Positions 37,761-49,560 of a stretch of DNA of 64,000 nt are shown piece by piece. Both the position numbers and the translations under genes were made by a program. Numbering within the stretch: the first letter of the stretch is position 1; each line of letters begins with the position of its first letter. The notes beneath the pieces are model-generated. The model did not search any database, had not been told where the DNA came from, and saw only the letters and a list, made by a program, of their open reading frames with translations. The DNA is from Marsupella aquatica (Eukaryota; Marchantiophyta). The stretch is from NCBI GenBank assembly GCA_973895155.1, contig OZ316892.1, positions 29,078,001 through 29,142,000 of the forward strand. The letters run 5' to 3'.

Positions 37761-38799
37761 GTGACACTGCTGCACCAACACACATCTTCTTCTTCTTCTT
37801 CTTACCATACTTACTATACTATACTATACTTATTATTATACTAGCATACTACCCTATCCCGCCAAAAGTGTATGTCTTCAGTTTACAAAATTATTGGTGG
37901 GAAGATTCAGTGACCCTTGGATTTACAAGTCCCTTTATCCTAACCGTTCATTTGTCAAAAACAAATCCCTCAACCCCAACAAACAAAGACAAAGTATTTT
38001 GGGATACACAACGATTCTCTGAGAAGGGGACATGATGGCACTATTTTGGGATCCACAACCATTCTCTGAGAAGGGGACATGATGGCACTATTTTGGGATC
38101 CACAACCATTCTCTGAGAAGGGGACAAGATGGCACTTTATGTGAATGCCATGTGTTGCCATTGGAATGGGGCACTTGGGACACCATTATGAAGACATAAA
38201 GGAGGAAGGAAGACATAAAGGTCAAAGTAGGGAGGGGAAGTAATGATACACCCATGGGCGAAGGGATGAATAGTATCATACACTCACATAAATACAAGAT
38301 AGAGGAGAAGACAACATGGAGCAAAGGAAGGTGAAAATATTAAATATTAAACTATAATGATTGCGCCCTTTTATACCCTGGTAGTCATTCAAATATAGAG
38401 TGTCCAAAAAACGATTCTAGCAAAAGAGAAAGGAATAAATAAAAGATATTAAAGTTTAGTGTGAATGAAAAGGGAACTAACACTCTTCAAAAACGGAAAC
38501 ACTGAAATGAGACAACGAAAAAGCAGAAAATTAGTAACTAAGCGCATGCAAGCACAAGTATCAACGATGATCCCTCTACTTTCCATCGATGCATATGTGA
38601 GAACAAGATGTTGTTTTGAATGCAAGTAAAAAATGTACTATTTATCTTCCATTTTTTGATGATAATTATCAAAAACTATAATAAACTATGGCACCAATTT
38701 ATACCATGGTCATTTTTCAAAATTGCGGGGCTGTTTTGGGTGAAAAAATCAAAACCAGAAAAAATTGAACTAATAAGACAAAAAAACTCAAGTGGAAAC
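37761..38799. other. Non-coding interval with simple repeats
   Basis: Contains a CTT run at 37785-37802, a TATAC-type run at 37815-37835 and the 47-bp tandem repeat at 38001-38138. No gene recognised. Confidence 0.5.
38001..38138 (+). repeat. Tandem repeat, 47-bp unit, three copies
   Basis: GGGATCCACAACCATTCTCT and the following bases begin at 38001 (one variant), 38048 and 38095, nearly identical. The spacing is exactly 47 bases. Confidence 0.92.
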
Positions 38800-38819
38800 T
38801 CAAGCCATCACTTGGATTG

Positions 38820-39240
38820 CAATGCTGCAATGTCAGCACCAAGCCTTGCAAGTCGCAATCCCCCTCCTGCGGCCAGCCCTGCCCAGCTCGCGGCCGCCAA
38901 TGCTGGCTGGCTGGCTTGGGGCAGGGCTGGCCATGCAGCATGACTGGCTGGCTCCGCCCTCTGCCTCCCAGGCCCCCTCTTGCCTCCCCACCTCGTGGCC
39001 CCTCCTCCCTACTCCCTCCTGCCCCTCCCGCCTCCCCACCCCACTCTCCCTGGCCTCTCGCCCTCTTGCCCCAACTCTCCCTCCTCGCGCTCCCCCACTC
39101 AACCCTAAAAGCCTGCCTTGACAACCCACCCGATCCCCGCCCTCGCCCTTGCCTGGACTTGGTCTGGCCCTTGGACTCGGTCTTGCGTTTCGGACTCGGC
39201 CTCACACCTAGACCGAGGACCGGGTTCCAACTGGTTTTTT
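38820..39240. other. GC-rich block with strong pyrimidine skew
   Basis: The plus strand is dominated by C and T (many CCCTCC and GCCTCCC runs) while the neighbours are AT-rich. Long open frames exist on both strands (38717-39268 minus; 38817-39395 plus). Their translations are low-complexity Gly/Arg/Glu or Pro/Leu/Ser, so I do not call a protein. Candidate captured or expanded sequence. Confidence 0.5.
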
Positions 39241-39342
39241 TTTGTCCTCCCACATGGAGGCCTGACAAAACGCAACAATCCTCTACCCTAACTCATCTCC
39301 AAAATTATGGAGTTTTTTTAGTTAACATATTTTACTTGACAA

Positions 39343-39660
39343 TGCCTTTTACTAACGACATCCCATTACTTACCCACATATTTCAATTGGCGTAACGACA
39401 TCTTTTTAATATTTAACGACGCCTTTATGCCATGGTATTTTTACCTATTAACGACATCATTTACACAATGACATCTTTTTACTTAATGACATCTTTTACG
39501 CCATGATCTCTTGGCCGACACATCATCTTCCTCTCAACAACCTCTTGGCCGACATGACATCTTTTACGCCATGATCTCTTGGCCGTCATGACATCTTTTC
39601 TTCTCAATGACATCTTGGCCGTCATGACATCTTTTGTGCAACCCACACGTATTGAGCTAG
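39343..39660 (+). mobile_element. Helitron-like 3' end with degenerate GACATCTTTT array (first)
   Basis: Irregular repeats of a phrase near TGACATCTTTTNCTCA end in a short hairpin, TGTG-CAACC-CACA (39635-39647). After nine more bases comes CTAG directly followed by T (39657-39661). Plant Helitrons end in CTRR before a host T, with a hairpin about ten bases upstream, often of the form GTGCAACGCAC; this matches in order and spacing. The 5' end (TC after A) was not located. Confidence 0.5.
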
Positions 39661-39735
39661 TAAAGATAATAATAATAATAATAATAAGAGAATAAGAGAA
39701 AAAAGGAGGAAAAAAGGAAGATAAAAATAAATATA

Positions 39736-40052
39736 ATAATAATATAACTTTTTATTAACTTGTCCCCCAAACAGAATTAATTATCAACTTGTTTCCCATT
39801 TTGTATTTAGGTTAATATTAACTCGTATATGGGTTCCTGTAACCAAGTGAGGGCGAGGAAGGGGTGCCACAGTGGGCTCAGGCTATCCAGTAGCAACTTG
39901 TCACATGGTAATGGGAACCCATATACATGTTCATTTTAATACAAATATGAAATGGGGGACATGTTGATGGTTAATTTTGTTTTGGGGGCACCTTAGCAAT
40001 ATTGGGTAGTTTGGGGGACAGGTTAATAAAAAGCTGAATAATAATAATAAGG
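39736..40052. repeat. Foldback (MITE-like) inverted repeat
   Basis: The left arm (39736-39846, with TTTTTATTAACTTGTCCCCC and ATATGGGTTCC) pairs with the right arm (39907-40052), which reads as its diverged complement. About 60 bases form the loop. The structure is flanked by a direct repeat of about 42 bases containing AATAATAATAAG and AGGAG-A-AAAAGG (39668-39712 and 40035-40080). Confidence 0.6.
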
Positions 40053-40249
40053 CAATAAGAGGAGAAAAGGAGGAGAAAAGGGATACCTGTGCCTTTCATT
40101 GGGGTTTTTTTTTAGGGGGGGAAGGGGGGAGGGGGTGGCAGAAGGGAGAGGCAGCCCAAGAGAAAGGGGGGAGAGGAGGCAATGGAGAAGAGGGGGTTGT
40201 CACCCTCCACCTAGGGTTGTGTAAATGTGTGTGCTTTTGTCCTCATCTA

Positions 40250-40857
40250 ACTCCATTATCACTTTTGTAACAATATCTTTTTGACATCATTTCTCCTCCA
40301 TTTTACATATTTTCCTAACCTCAATATTATTTTTTTGCCTTGACATCTTTTAATCATCTCAACAACTTTTCTCCCCTCGACTTCTTTTGCACTCCACAAC
40401 ATCATTTTGTCTCCTTGACATTTTTTCTCACCTCAACATTTTATCTTTTTCTCATCTTGCCATCTTTTTCTCACCTTGACATCTTCTTCTCACCTTGCCT
40501 GCTTTATCTCATCTCGCCATCTTTTTCTCACCTTGACATCTTTATCTCATCACAACATCTTTTTCTCTCCTCGACATATTTTCCTCACCTTAAACATATT
40601 TTTCTCACCTTGCCATCTTTTCTCCCTTGACATCTTTCTTCACCTTTCAGACTTCTTTTATCTCATCTTGACATCTTTTTCTCATCTTGACATCTTTATC
40701 TCATCATGAATCTTTTTCACTTCTCAGCATCTTTTCCTCGCCTTAACATCTTTATTCACCTTGACTTTCACTTCAAGATCTTTCTTCACCTTGACTTTCA
40801 CTTCAAGATCTTTCTTCACCTTGACATCTTTTGTGTAACGCACAGGCATGGGGCTAG
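40250..40857 (+). mobile_element. Helitron-like 3' end with degenerate GACATCTTTT array (second)
   Basis: A longer array of about 20-base units (TTGACATCTTTTTCTCACC and variants) ends in the hairpin TGTG-TAACG-CACA (40832-40844). Nine bases later comes CTAG followed by T (40854-40858). Hairpin stem, loop length and spacing to CTAG are the same as at 39635-39661, so the two ends belong to one family. A 5' end was not found. Confidence 0.5.
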
Positions 40858-40933
40858 TTGAACTAATAATAGATTATTAGCTCAGCCACTATGGCTTGCA
40901 TGTGGACTGGTGGCTTCTCACACTATGGGAGTA

Positions 40934-41738
40934 GGGGGCTTTACAACTTGGGGCAGCCATACATACGTGAGAACTGGCCACACTTCACTTTGCATGAACT
41001 TGGGGGCTCAATCTAGCCAAAACCTACTGTAGTCATCTATAGGTGAGACCCTTGTGAGTCTCTTTTATCGAACCATTACCAAACCTAGTCATCTATAGGT
41101 AAGACCCTTTTGTCAAAAACTTAGATCACGAGGTGGTCTACAAAACTAGAGCACACCTGGGGCAACTTAGGAGGACTTTACAAGACGTGGGGGCACTTGG
41201 GAGTTTTTTTCACCAAAGCAAACAAGAGGGCCATTGCACACACTAAATATAGTGTTCCGGGGCTAAAAAATAAAATTGAATCCTTTTATTGCCCCCAAGG
41301 TCTTGTAAAGCCAAGTGCAACCAATGGTGCCAGATTAATTGACTAAAAGACAGATTGAGGACCCACTCCACTTGAATGTCAGGTAATCTTTAGCTAAAGT
41401 CTTTGTAAATGTGAGAAGAGAAGATCTTAGGAAGGACTTGTGGGTCCCTTTTTAATGCAAAGGACTTGAAATAGAAATGGACCAAGAGCATAGAAGAAGA
41501 GACCACTAAGAGGCAAGAGAGGTGATCTAAAATCTAGGACAAAAGAGTGCTCCACATAAGCAAAAATTGGGCCCCACTACATTCCATGTAGGATTGGTAA
41601 CAGGTTCGGTTGAAAGTGCCCCCAATGTTTAATTTGTAAAGTGAACAGCAGCAGTTTCTCCAAATGGATGGCTCTGATCAGAGCTTGGAGACAAAAAAAA
41701 TGTGAAAACTGCCCCCAAAGTCTTGTAAAGCCCCTTAG
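40934..41738. repeat. Nested pairs of inverted repeats (MITE-like)
   Basis: GGGGGCTTTACAACTTGGGG at 40934 is matched by its complement at 41709-41738 (CTGCCCCCAAAGTCTTGTAA and on). A second pair lies inside at 41173-41196 and 41290-41312. All four ends share the core CTTTACAAGAC-TGGGGGCA. The pattern suggests one small element within another. Target-site duplications were not resolved. Confidence 0.5.
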
Positions 41739-44700
41739 TTTAAGGGAATTGTATTTATTATTTCCAGACATGACACTTTTGGCTCAGGCATTAATTTTTG
41801 TGTGTGGAAGTGACCATCAACTTATTCTGGACCACGGTTCCTGGAAAACTCATTAATGACTCTTGAGAGGAGCCACCAAGGGCCCATTCACTCCTATTCC
41901 CATAGAACAAATAAATTTGGTAAAATACCTTTCTTGTTCAGTAACTTTTCAAACAGAGTTCTCAAAAGACAACTGACAGAAACCCATAGTTCCCTGACGG
42001 AACTGAACCCCCATCTCTTAACCCAACCCAGCACAAACCCATCTGTTCACAGTCTAACCCACAGTAAACCCAGGACGGACACCGCGGCTGTGATTGCCAT
42101 GGTTGTGGTCGCTGCAGCAGTTCACTACTGGTTGTCACCCTTCTTGAAGACATCCCCTGAGATGTCTTCATTCAAATTTTGTTGAATACATGCAACACTA
42201 TGTCTTCGTTCACAAAATGGAAAACAAAAATGCGGACGCAGTTTTGGCGGAATCATTTCTCAGTTCCGCAACATTTTGATCCGTCGGCCGCATCTCCTCT
42301 TGGGTTTTCTGAATCACAGTTGTTTACGAGGGTGATTTTAGGAGACAGCGGAGCTTGAGAAAGCTTCTTTGAATGACTATGTGATCCTTTGATTGGAACT
42401 GATTGTTAGCAACGAGATGCAGCTGACAGTTGTAATGCAGTTGACAGTTGTGAGGCCGATCATGCCGTCTGCCCTTACGTCATGGTCGGGCGTTCTCTTA
42501 CCTCTGTACTCGTTTAGAATGTACTCAAGCTTGCACTTCTACTAACATGTTTGCCTAAAGCTTATTCTTCCATGGTACATCCTTGCTCTTGGTTAATGCT
42601 CGTGAATCCATCTTTAATTTGGTCCAGACTTGGTACAGAAAGCTTGAAGTGTATCATTGAAACTCATTTTGTGTCCTGTAAGGACATGGAAGACATATCA
42701 GCCTTTGTCTTGGGATTGACCTGTGAGTTTGGCCCTAAAGCCTTTGTCTAAAAAAGAAATTTTCTCAAAGATTTAATTCAGATTGATTTACCATCCATAA
42801 CACATGTATGATTAAAAAAACTAATACATCAAATTAGAGCAGCTCAAATTAATTTGTAGGATCCCATAGTACGCTCCATGCACACCCATTAGCACTAGCC
42901 AAATCCAGGCTCTATCAAGCTGAAGTGAAGCGGCTCCTCCCTCCTGAATTCCTATTGCAGAATAATTAGACTGGGTATTTGACCGTGAGCATCGTGCTAC
43001 GCTGAAAGAGGCTACTTAATCCTAGCGAAAGCATCTGCTTCTAGATGTGGTATTCTTCTCTTAGAAATGTTGCTGTTTTACCAGCCTCCTCCAATTAAAT
43101 CCATGTGAGGAAGTGGTGGTGGAATCATCGAGAACACGGAAGAGGGACTAGCTATCTCTCGTACTTGACTTCCAGGTTCATGTAAATTGCTGAAGGGGAA
43201 AAATGAAGTCGCCGCAGAAGAGTATATCGCTCCGTCTGGAATGATCTCGAAGAATGCCTTTTGAAAGAATACATGCCACTGAATGTCTTCAAAATGTGCA
43301 CATAACGATCTCAAAATCACCTTGGGCGACTATGCGATTGCCGTTTGGGTTAATGGAGGGTTAGCAGGACAGAAGTGAGTTTGGTTCCCTCAAGTTCCTC
43401 CACATTCAGTCTGTTGCTCATGGAGGAGAGGACACATCAGTCTCTTGCTTATCGAGGAGAGGACGGAAAGTGAAATGAATTCACTCAAGTGAATTGGTGA
43501 TGTGGTAAGAGAATATAAGAGATGGGAGTGGGCCCTTGGTGGGACCTCTATAGAGCCATAAATGAGTTCTCCAGGAACAGTCGTCCAGAATATCAACTTT
43601 GCTTTGGATGGAGAGACAATGAACGCCCCCTTACTCTTATAAAAGTATACATCAGAGTGCCAAAAGGCAGAACCTGGAGACAGGATCCGACAGGCAAAAC
43701 AACCCAATGAAGGGGAGAGAAAGGAGGGGGTAAAGCCATAGGAAAGAAGTGAGTAAAGCCTGCCTATGGCACTGGAAGCTTTTTTGCCTGTTGTTTCTTG
43801 TTCTCTTTCTAATTTTGGGGGTTTTCTTACTCATTTCCTTTCAGTGCTCATTTGCCTTTTGTTTCTTGCCCTCTTTCTAATTCTTATTCTTTTGCCTCTT
43901 GTTCTTTTTCTGTATCTACTGTAGGTGTTGGTTTGTCCTCGTATGATCTCTTTTGTTTGTTCTTCATTGCATTATGTTTGGCTCTTGGACTTGAGACTTG
44001 GGTTAAAAACAAAGATGTGACGTTGCAAAAACAGTGGCTGAAGAAGCGTTGTCCGGGAATTGGGGAGAACCGCCCTCATGCACCAGAATTTAATGAGAAA
44101 TTCGTACTAGAAAGCCGTCCTCCCAGTTCACTCGTACAGTAGACAATTCATTGATGTCATTGCCACTGAGCCACATGAAAACTCGTGCTCCACTCCCTCC
44201 GTTGAGACGACGTGGGAGTTAGAGGATCCCCCGACTCGTAGGAACAAATCTTGTGCAAGCAGCGAACAGAATGATGTCAATCAGCTACAGTTAATTCTGT
44301 CTTTAATAACGCACACTCTACAGTCGATAAGTGCATAATGTGGAAGTGCGGTCCATGGGTAACTACAGGGTGACCGTGGAGAAGTGCATAGTGTTTAAGT
44401 GCATTCTATGGGTACCTGCAGGTTGATCATGTAATCCCATTATCTTACAATATTTATTTTTTATAAATGGACCAAAAATTGCACCAATACTTTGTAAGGC
44501 AGGTGAATATCACTAAAAGTCAAATACATAACTGCATTTTTGTCTAGAAGCATTTATTATTACAACATATATGCTAGAAGCATTTATTGATCAGTGCATT
44601 GGATAACTATATATGTACTTATCAAATTGAATGATAAAGTATGAATATTTTGGGTATGAGGAGTCTAGATACCAACGCGGATATACTAGAGGCTCCATTA

Positions 44701-47700
44701 TTATTGCGATATTGACATGTTGTGCTAAATGAATCGAAACCAAAACTAGAGCTGTTTCACAGTTATCTGTTTTCTCATCAAAGAATCACGGGCGATAAGC
44801 AGCTAAGAAATCCGCTCGCCAACAAACCAGCCAGAATTGATTAATCATTTGACCACTGTAGATACTTTGGACTGAATTGAGTGAATTCCTTCAGGGCCTC
44901 GACATGATTATTCTAGTGCAGATCGGAGTTCCTGACGTCGTGTAGATATGGTAGCCACGGGATAGCCACTCTCCCTAGCCACGAGATGGCCACTCTCGGA
45001 GTCTCGGTGGTCTCAGGGTTTAAGGGTACTGGGGTAGGTCATTCTGACACAATCTTGGTGGAGCAACTCCATGCACAACAGAATCGACGCCGGTTATCAT
45101 TCACCCTATCAGGACAGCTACTGTAGACGAGAATGAACCAAAAAAGGAGGGAATTGAGTCGTTGACATAGGAACACGCAACATTGGAAGAAGCAAAACTG
45201 CAAAAGGGATTTGAACGTGGGTCCAGCACTCCAGGCCTCCAGCGTTCAAATCCGCCGACTTAGAGTGCGGTATTCATTCCGGGAATGTCAGTCGTCAGTG
45301 ATCCAGCATCAGTATCGAGAGTCAGCGCCCTCGCCAGGCTGCCCCACGCCCGAAAGCCCGGCTCAACCCGCACACTGGCACACACGCGGACACGCCCCAC
45401 ACTCACCTTACGACGATCCGACTCAGCCCACCCGTTTGCCAGTAGGAAAGGGTGCCCCCTGACGCAGAGCAGTGGGTATTGTTCGGATGGGCAGAGTTTA
45501 ATAATGAACACCCAACACAGCTAAAGGTCAAATGTATAGGTTGATGCGCATCTACTGTCTCTATATTAGAAAGGGTGCCCGGATCCAAAGCTTTTGGTGT
45601 TATTTTTAGTTGTCGGTGATACAGGTTGCTATCAGTTCCAATAACAGGGGTTGCCATGCGTGAGCAGTGGGTTGCTGGGCTCCGTTGAACCTTTACGGGC
45701 CGGGAAATGAGTGGTGTCCACAAACAACTTCAGATATCTGTTCTTGATTTGTCTCGATGACTCGACCGGCTGTAATCGAGGCAATACTGGAATCTCCTCA
45801 CAAATTGTGCCTCAAGGATCATCTCTGTTGACATGGAATATCATATCAAATATTCTTGTGATGTCCTTGTGATGTTTACATATCTTTTCGATTGGCAGGA
45901 CTTGCCTTCCAAAACATTCAATTGCTTGTCGTGGCAACTTTGCTAGGATCCAATCCTGCTTCAAAATTTCCTTCTTCTCTCCTAAAGACATTCTCAAGCA
46001 TAAAGGCGTCACAAACGATCTAGTAAATTGAATAATCATTTCTGGCTTGCCTTGCCAGACGAAAGAGCGCTTCCTACAATTCCAGCTCAATGTGGTCCAC
46101 GAGTGTAATGGACAAAGATAGGATGAAGCAATAGTAAGTTGATGAAATCATGTTCCTGATGTTCTTGATGTTCCTGATGCTATGATGCAGGTCACCGATC
46201 ATCCTGCTGCTCGATCCGGCCGAGTCCGATACTTATTCTATGCGTGCTAGGATCCATATTGTCGACAGGGCAGCAATAAATGCTCGGTCCACCTCTGGGT
46301 AGACCGTAGACGTCTGGAATTTCATAACAATCAAATCGATCTTACATGGACACCTTGGCAATTGAATTCGTGAATAGGTTCTAATTAGCATTTTGGAACT
46401 TTTACAGATTCATCCACCTTTTGCAAGATCTGTCGAAGACCTTTTGAACGGAATTTTTACAACAAAACTATTGGGGCTACACAATATCCATCATCGTGCT
46501 AACCCATAGTTGTGATCTGTTTTCATGCTCTTTTTCTCTCCTGGACTTTTCTATTTTTTTGCCTGGAAAGAACCAGCTGAATTCCATTCAAATAGCCAAC
46601 ATACAGAAAGGAGGGCCCAAAAAGGCACCAACCCAGGGGACCAGAGGTCGACGTGCTATGACCGGAGGGGCCGGAACCAGGTAAGAAGCTGGGTTTCCCA
46701 AAGGGAACAACTAATTTCTCTTTCTCTCTCTCCCCTGGACTTCGTAATCAGTGAACATTTAACGGGTTCCTTTATAATCCCCTATGTGATCTGCACTTGG
46801 ATTTGCTTGTAAGCCTCGGGTCGTGTTTGGGGGTCAACCAGAAGTAGGTGCAGCGTTGAGGATTTTATCCTTGGCGCTATATTATTGGAAGCTGCCTTCT
46901 TGAAACAAGACGTCTTCTTTCAATTGGTGATGTGGAGAGAAATTTGATGGACCCTGAGTCTTTGGGTTGATAAAAGCACCCATCGCACTCTACAAACTTA
47001 TGCTTCAACTAAGTGATTAAATAAGAGCAGAAGATGTAGAAACTGAACTAGTTAGTTTTTTCGTTAATTGTTTTTGTAAATATGACTGAGGTTTAGCAGA
47101 GACTTTTCGATGTAAGTGGCAATCTCTTCCGCAAATCCACAAGATTGAGAGGCTCTCGGCAATTACAGGAATGGGTCTGCCAGTGGAGAGAATGCTAAAG
47201 CTACTGCTCCACCACGAGTTTTTCTTCATAGACTGGTCCGGACTTGAAGAATTATTGTTGTCTGGAAGGAACACCCCGTCTGACGAACTATTGGAACCCC
47301 TTCTCTACAAGGTCAAGAGCAACGTACTCACCTCTCCCTTTTACTGTCTCAATGGAAACCCATCCATGAAAAGCTTTTATTCACTTCCTTCTTCATTAAC
47401 AGCAACACTTTCCCGGAAGCAGGAACGTCCTTTATTTGCGACACACTGTTATTTGGAAAATTCAATTTATTCATAGCTGAGGATAGCTGATTGGGTGTTT
47501 CTATTGTTGCAGGGGGTGAAGCCATGGGCAAGAAGGCAGATGACTGCAGCTTCTGATGTAAGGCCTCCATACCTGAAGCAGTAGAAACTGACAGAAGGAC
47601 TTTCCACATCAAAGCATGTTGGATAGGGGTGCAGAGAGTCTCAAATCTCCGGCACCCCTATCTTTCGTTTCGGTTCTGTAACAAGGAGACTTCTACTGTA

Positions 47701-47756
47701 GCTCTTAAGTATGCAGAGAATTGTGAATAGCTTCAGAAGAGTCACAACATAGCTAG
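41739..47756. other. Long non-coding interval
   Basis: No gene recognised. Seen inside: a perfect 9-bp stem GAAGACATC-CCCTGA-GATGTCTTC (42146-42169); a two-copy 52-bp repeat at 44329-44430; and a C/G-rich stretch at 45210-45470. There is also an unrecognised 92-codon minus-strand frame at 45812-46090 with protein-like composition. A stretch at 46560-46690 (AGGAGGGCCCAAAAAGGCAC) resembles antisense 3' tails of plant LINEs. Confidence 0.45.
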
Positions 47757-48068
47757 ATGATAGGTTCATTCAATTGTCTTGCTCTCAACACCAATGGATA
47801 TAGGCTCCAGCTGAGAAGGCAGTTCAAAACTCGGCAATACTTGCCGGTAAGCTCATCCTTATGCGTGCCACATAAGACCCAGTTGATAATAAACCAGAAA
47901 TCATGGTTCAAGGCGGGTCAGTTTACCATCAGAGATGTGCAGGGCAATCTCCTGTTCAACATGACTTTTGAGGGCGGGTATTTCCTTACCGGGGAAAGAA
48001 TTGCCGAGACTTTTTGCCGAATTTCTACCGAAACCAAAACTTTGGGAATTCTTGGCACTCATGTTTAA
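47757..48068 (+). pseudogene. LURP-one-related (LOR) gene fragment
   Basis: The frame contains LCVPHKTQLIINQKSW and then GQFTIRDVQGNLLFNM. This fits the opening strands of the LOR/Tubby-C-like fold (YC-P-T-L-x-QKS-x-G-FTI-D-GN-x-F). The rest of the domain is not recognisable downstream, and no start context or further exon could be matched. I therefore call it a relic. LOR proteins are small plant proteins of the Tubby-like fold, some induced in defence. Confidence 0.35.
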
Positions 48069-48959
48069 CAGGCTTCCTCAATCAGACTTGGATTCTTTGC
48101 TGGAGTAGAAACAGCAAAACTGTGCTTGCCGATGCGATCTCCACCACTCCGTGCTGCTTCCCTGCACTTCTTAACGCCCAGAATTTTTCCATGGCTCATG
48201 GTTGCTGCCTCAATGGTGTGAGGGAGGTACTTGGCGCCCAACCCTAACCTGCATGCTGTGACAAGAATTTAATGAGTGCGAGACAACACCCACAATGTCT
48301 TAGGAACTTCCATGCCTTATCGTGCAAGGAACAGGGCTACAGAGCTCTTCTGAGTATGATAATACTTAGTCTACATCTTGCTATTTGTTCCATAAATTCT
48401 CTCATTCTTTCGACCGACAATTGCTTGTTCCTCTGCTTCCGTCGTCCTTGTCAAAATCAGTCTGTCATGCCGGGGCATTAAATCAATTTCTACTTCTTTC
48501 CCCTTCCGTGTCCCCCATGCTTGCTCTGCTGACGACCCGAGACGACAAAATCTTAGCAAAACAAACGCTGCATCAAAAGCAGCGATTAGGATTTTGAGAG
48601 GCAGGAGCAGAGGAGCAGAGGATTCAAAGTGAAAGGGAAAGCAGCACAAGAAAAATGGTTTGCAGTAGAGTGGACCCCCTAACAAGTCTCCTTGGTTTCA
48701 GCTCGAACTCCTAGTAAACAACACATGACACAGGGCTGTCTCACAAGAAAATCCAGGAACTTTGGATTCTAAACGATAATTCAGCCTTCTGCTGTCATCC
48801 AGGACAAGGAATGTCTCATGCAGCCTTACACTACCCGCTTTACTTGGGCGAGCAAGTCCAGGAGCCTCTGGACTCTCTGGTAACTAAGATTGGAAACTGT
48901 CCTTCCTGATACAGGGACCAGCCAGGGAATGGTCACCAAAATGTGCACAGAAACCAACT
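48069..48959. other. Non-coding interval
   Basis: No recognisable gene. Short open frames on both strands lack family features. Confidence 0.45.
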
Positions 48960-49095
48960 GGCTTTGGTAAGTTGACCAGAGGATGAGCCTAGAACCAAGA
49001 GGTCCCAGGTTCAATCCTCCCTCTGGAGTGGAGGGTATAATTATGCGTGCGTGTGGGTGGGGTGTAGTGGTGGGAGTATTGAGTATTTCCTCAGC
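48960..49095 (+). mobile_element. tRNA-derived SINE-like sequence
   Basis: A perfect RNA polymerase III B-box, GGTTCAATCC, sits inside GAGGTCCCAGGTTCAATCCT. About 35 bases upstream TTGGTAAGTTGACCAGAGG resembles an A-box. This spacing and context is typical of plant SINE heads. No clear poly-A tail or target duplication was found, and the cloverleaf is not complete enough for a tRNA gene. A weaker look-alike is at 18805-18830. Confidence 0.35.
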
Positions 49096-49214
49096 CCCTG
49101 GCGTTGGCCAGCTTTGGGGCTCTGCTTTAATTCTCTGTCCCTCCTGGCCTGGGTCCATGTCGAATCCTGGAATATTGTCTCCTTGTGGCTACCCTACATA
49201 GAATTGCATGCTCC

Positions 49215-49560
49215 AGAGTAGGATGTCTATCCTCTGTTGCTTTCAGTTAAATTTAATTTAAAACATATGAAGATTTAAAACATGTGAAGAACTTGGCATA
49301 CAACCAATCAAGCATACTACTAGAGGATGATAAAAAAACATCCTGAGGAATACACACTCAAAAGGGAGATGGCAAGAGAAGATTAACTATTAGAAGTGAA
49401 GTCTATCCTCTGTTGGATGGGCCTGCTTTCAAATTTCAAGGCAAAAATTAAAAAAAACCTGCACAGAACTTGACATGCTACCAACCAACCAGACAACTAG
49501 AGGATAAAAAAATCCTGAGGAATACACACTTGAAAGGGAGATGGCAAGAGACTATTAGAA
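49215..49560 (+). repeat. Two-copy direct repeat, about 176 bp
   Basis: GTCTATCCTCTGTTG at about 49227 and 49403 opens two diverged copies. Both share AATCCTGAGGAATACACACT-like and GGGAGATGGCAAGAGA segments. Confidence 0.8.

Noticed and set aside
38717-39395. Long ORFs on both strands (183 and 192 codons)
   Set aside because: Low-complexity translations caused by a GC-rich pyrimidine-skewed block; no domain on either strand.
43078-43710. Minus-strand ORFs of 80 and 105 codons as a gene
   Set aside because: No recognisable domain and no splice sites joining them in frame; left as non-coding.
45190-45480. tRNA gene suggested by GTTCAAATCC words
   Set aside because: The T-stem does not pair and no anticodon or acceptor stem could be built on either strand.
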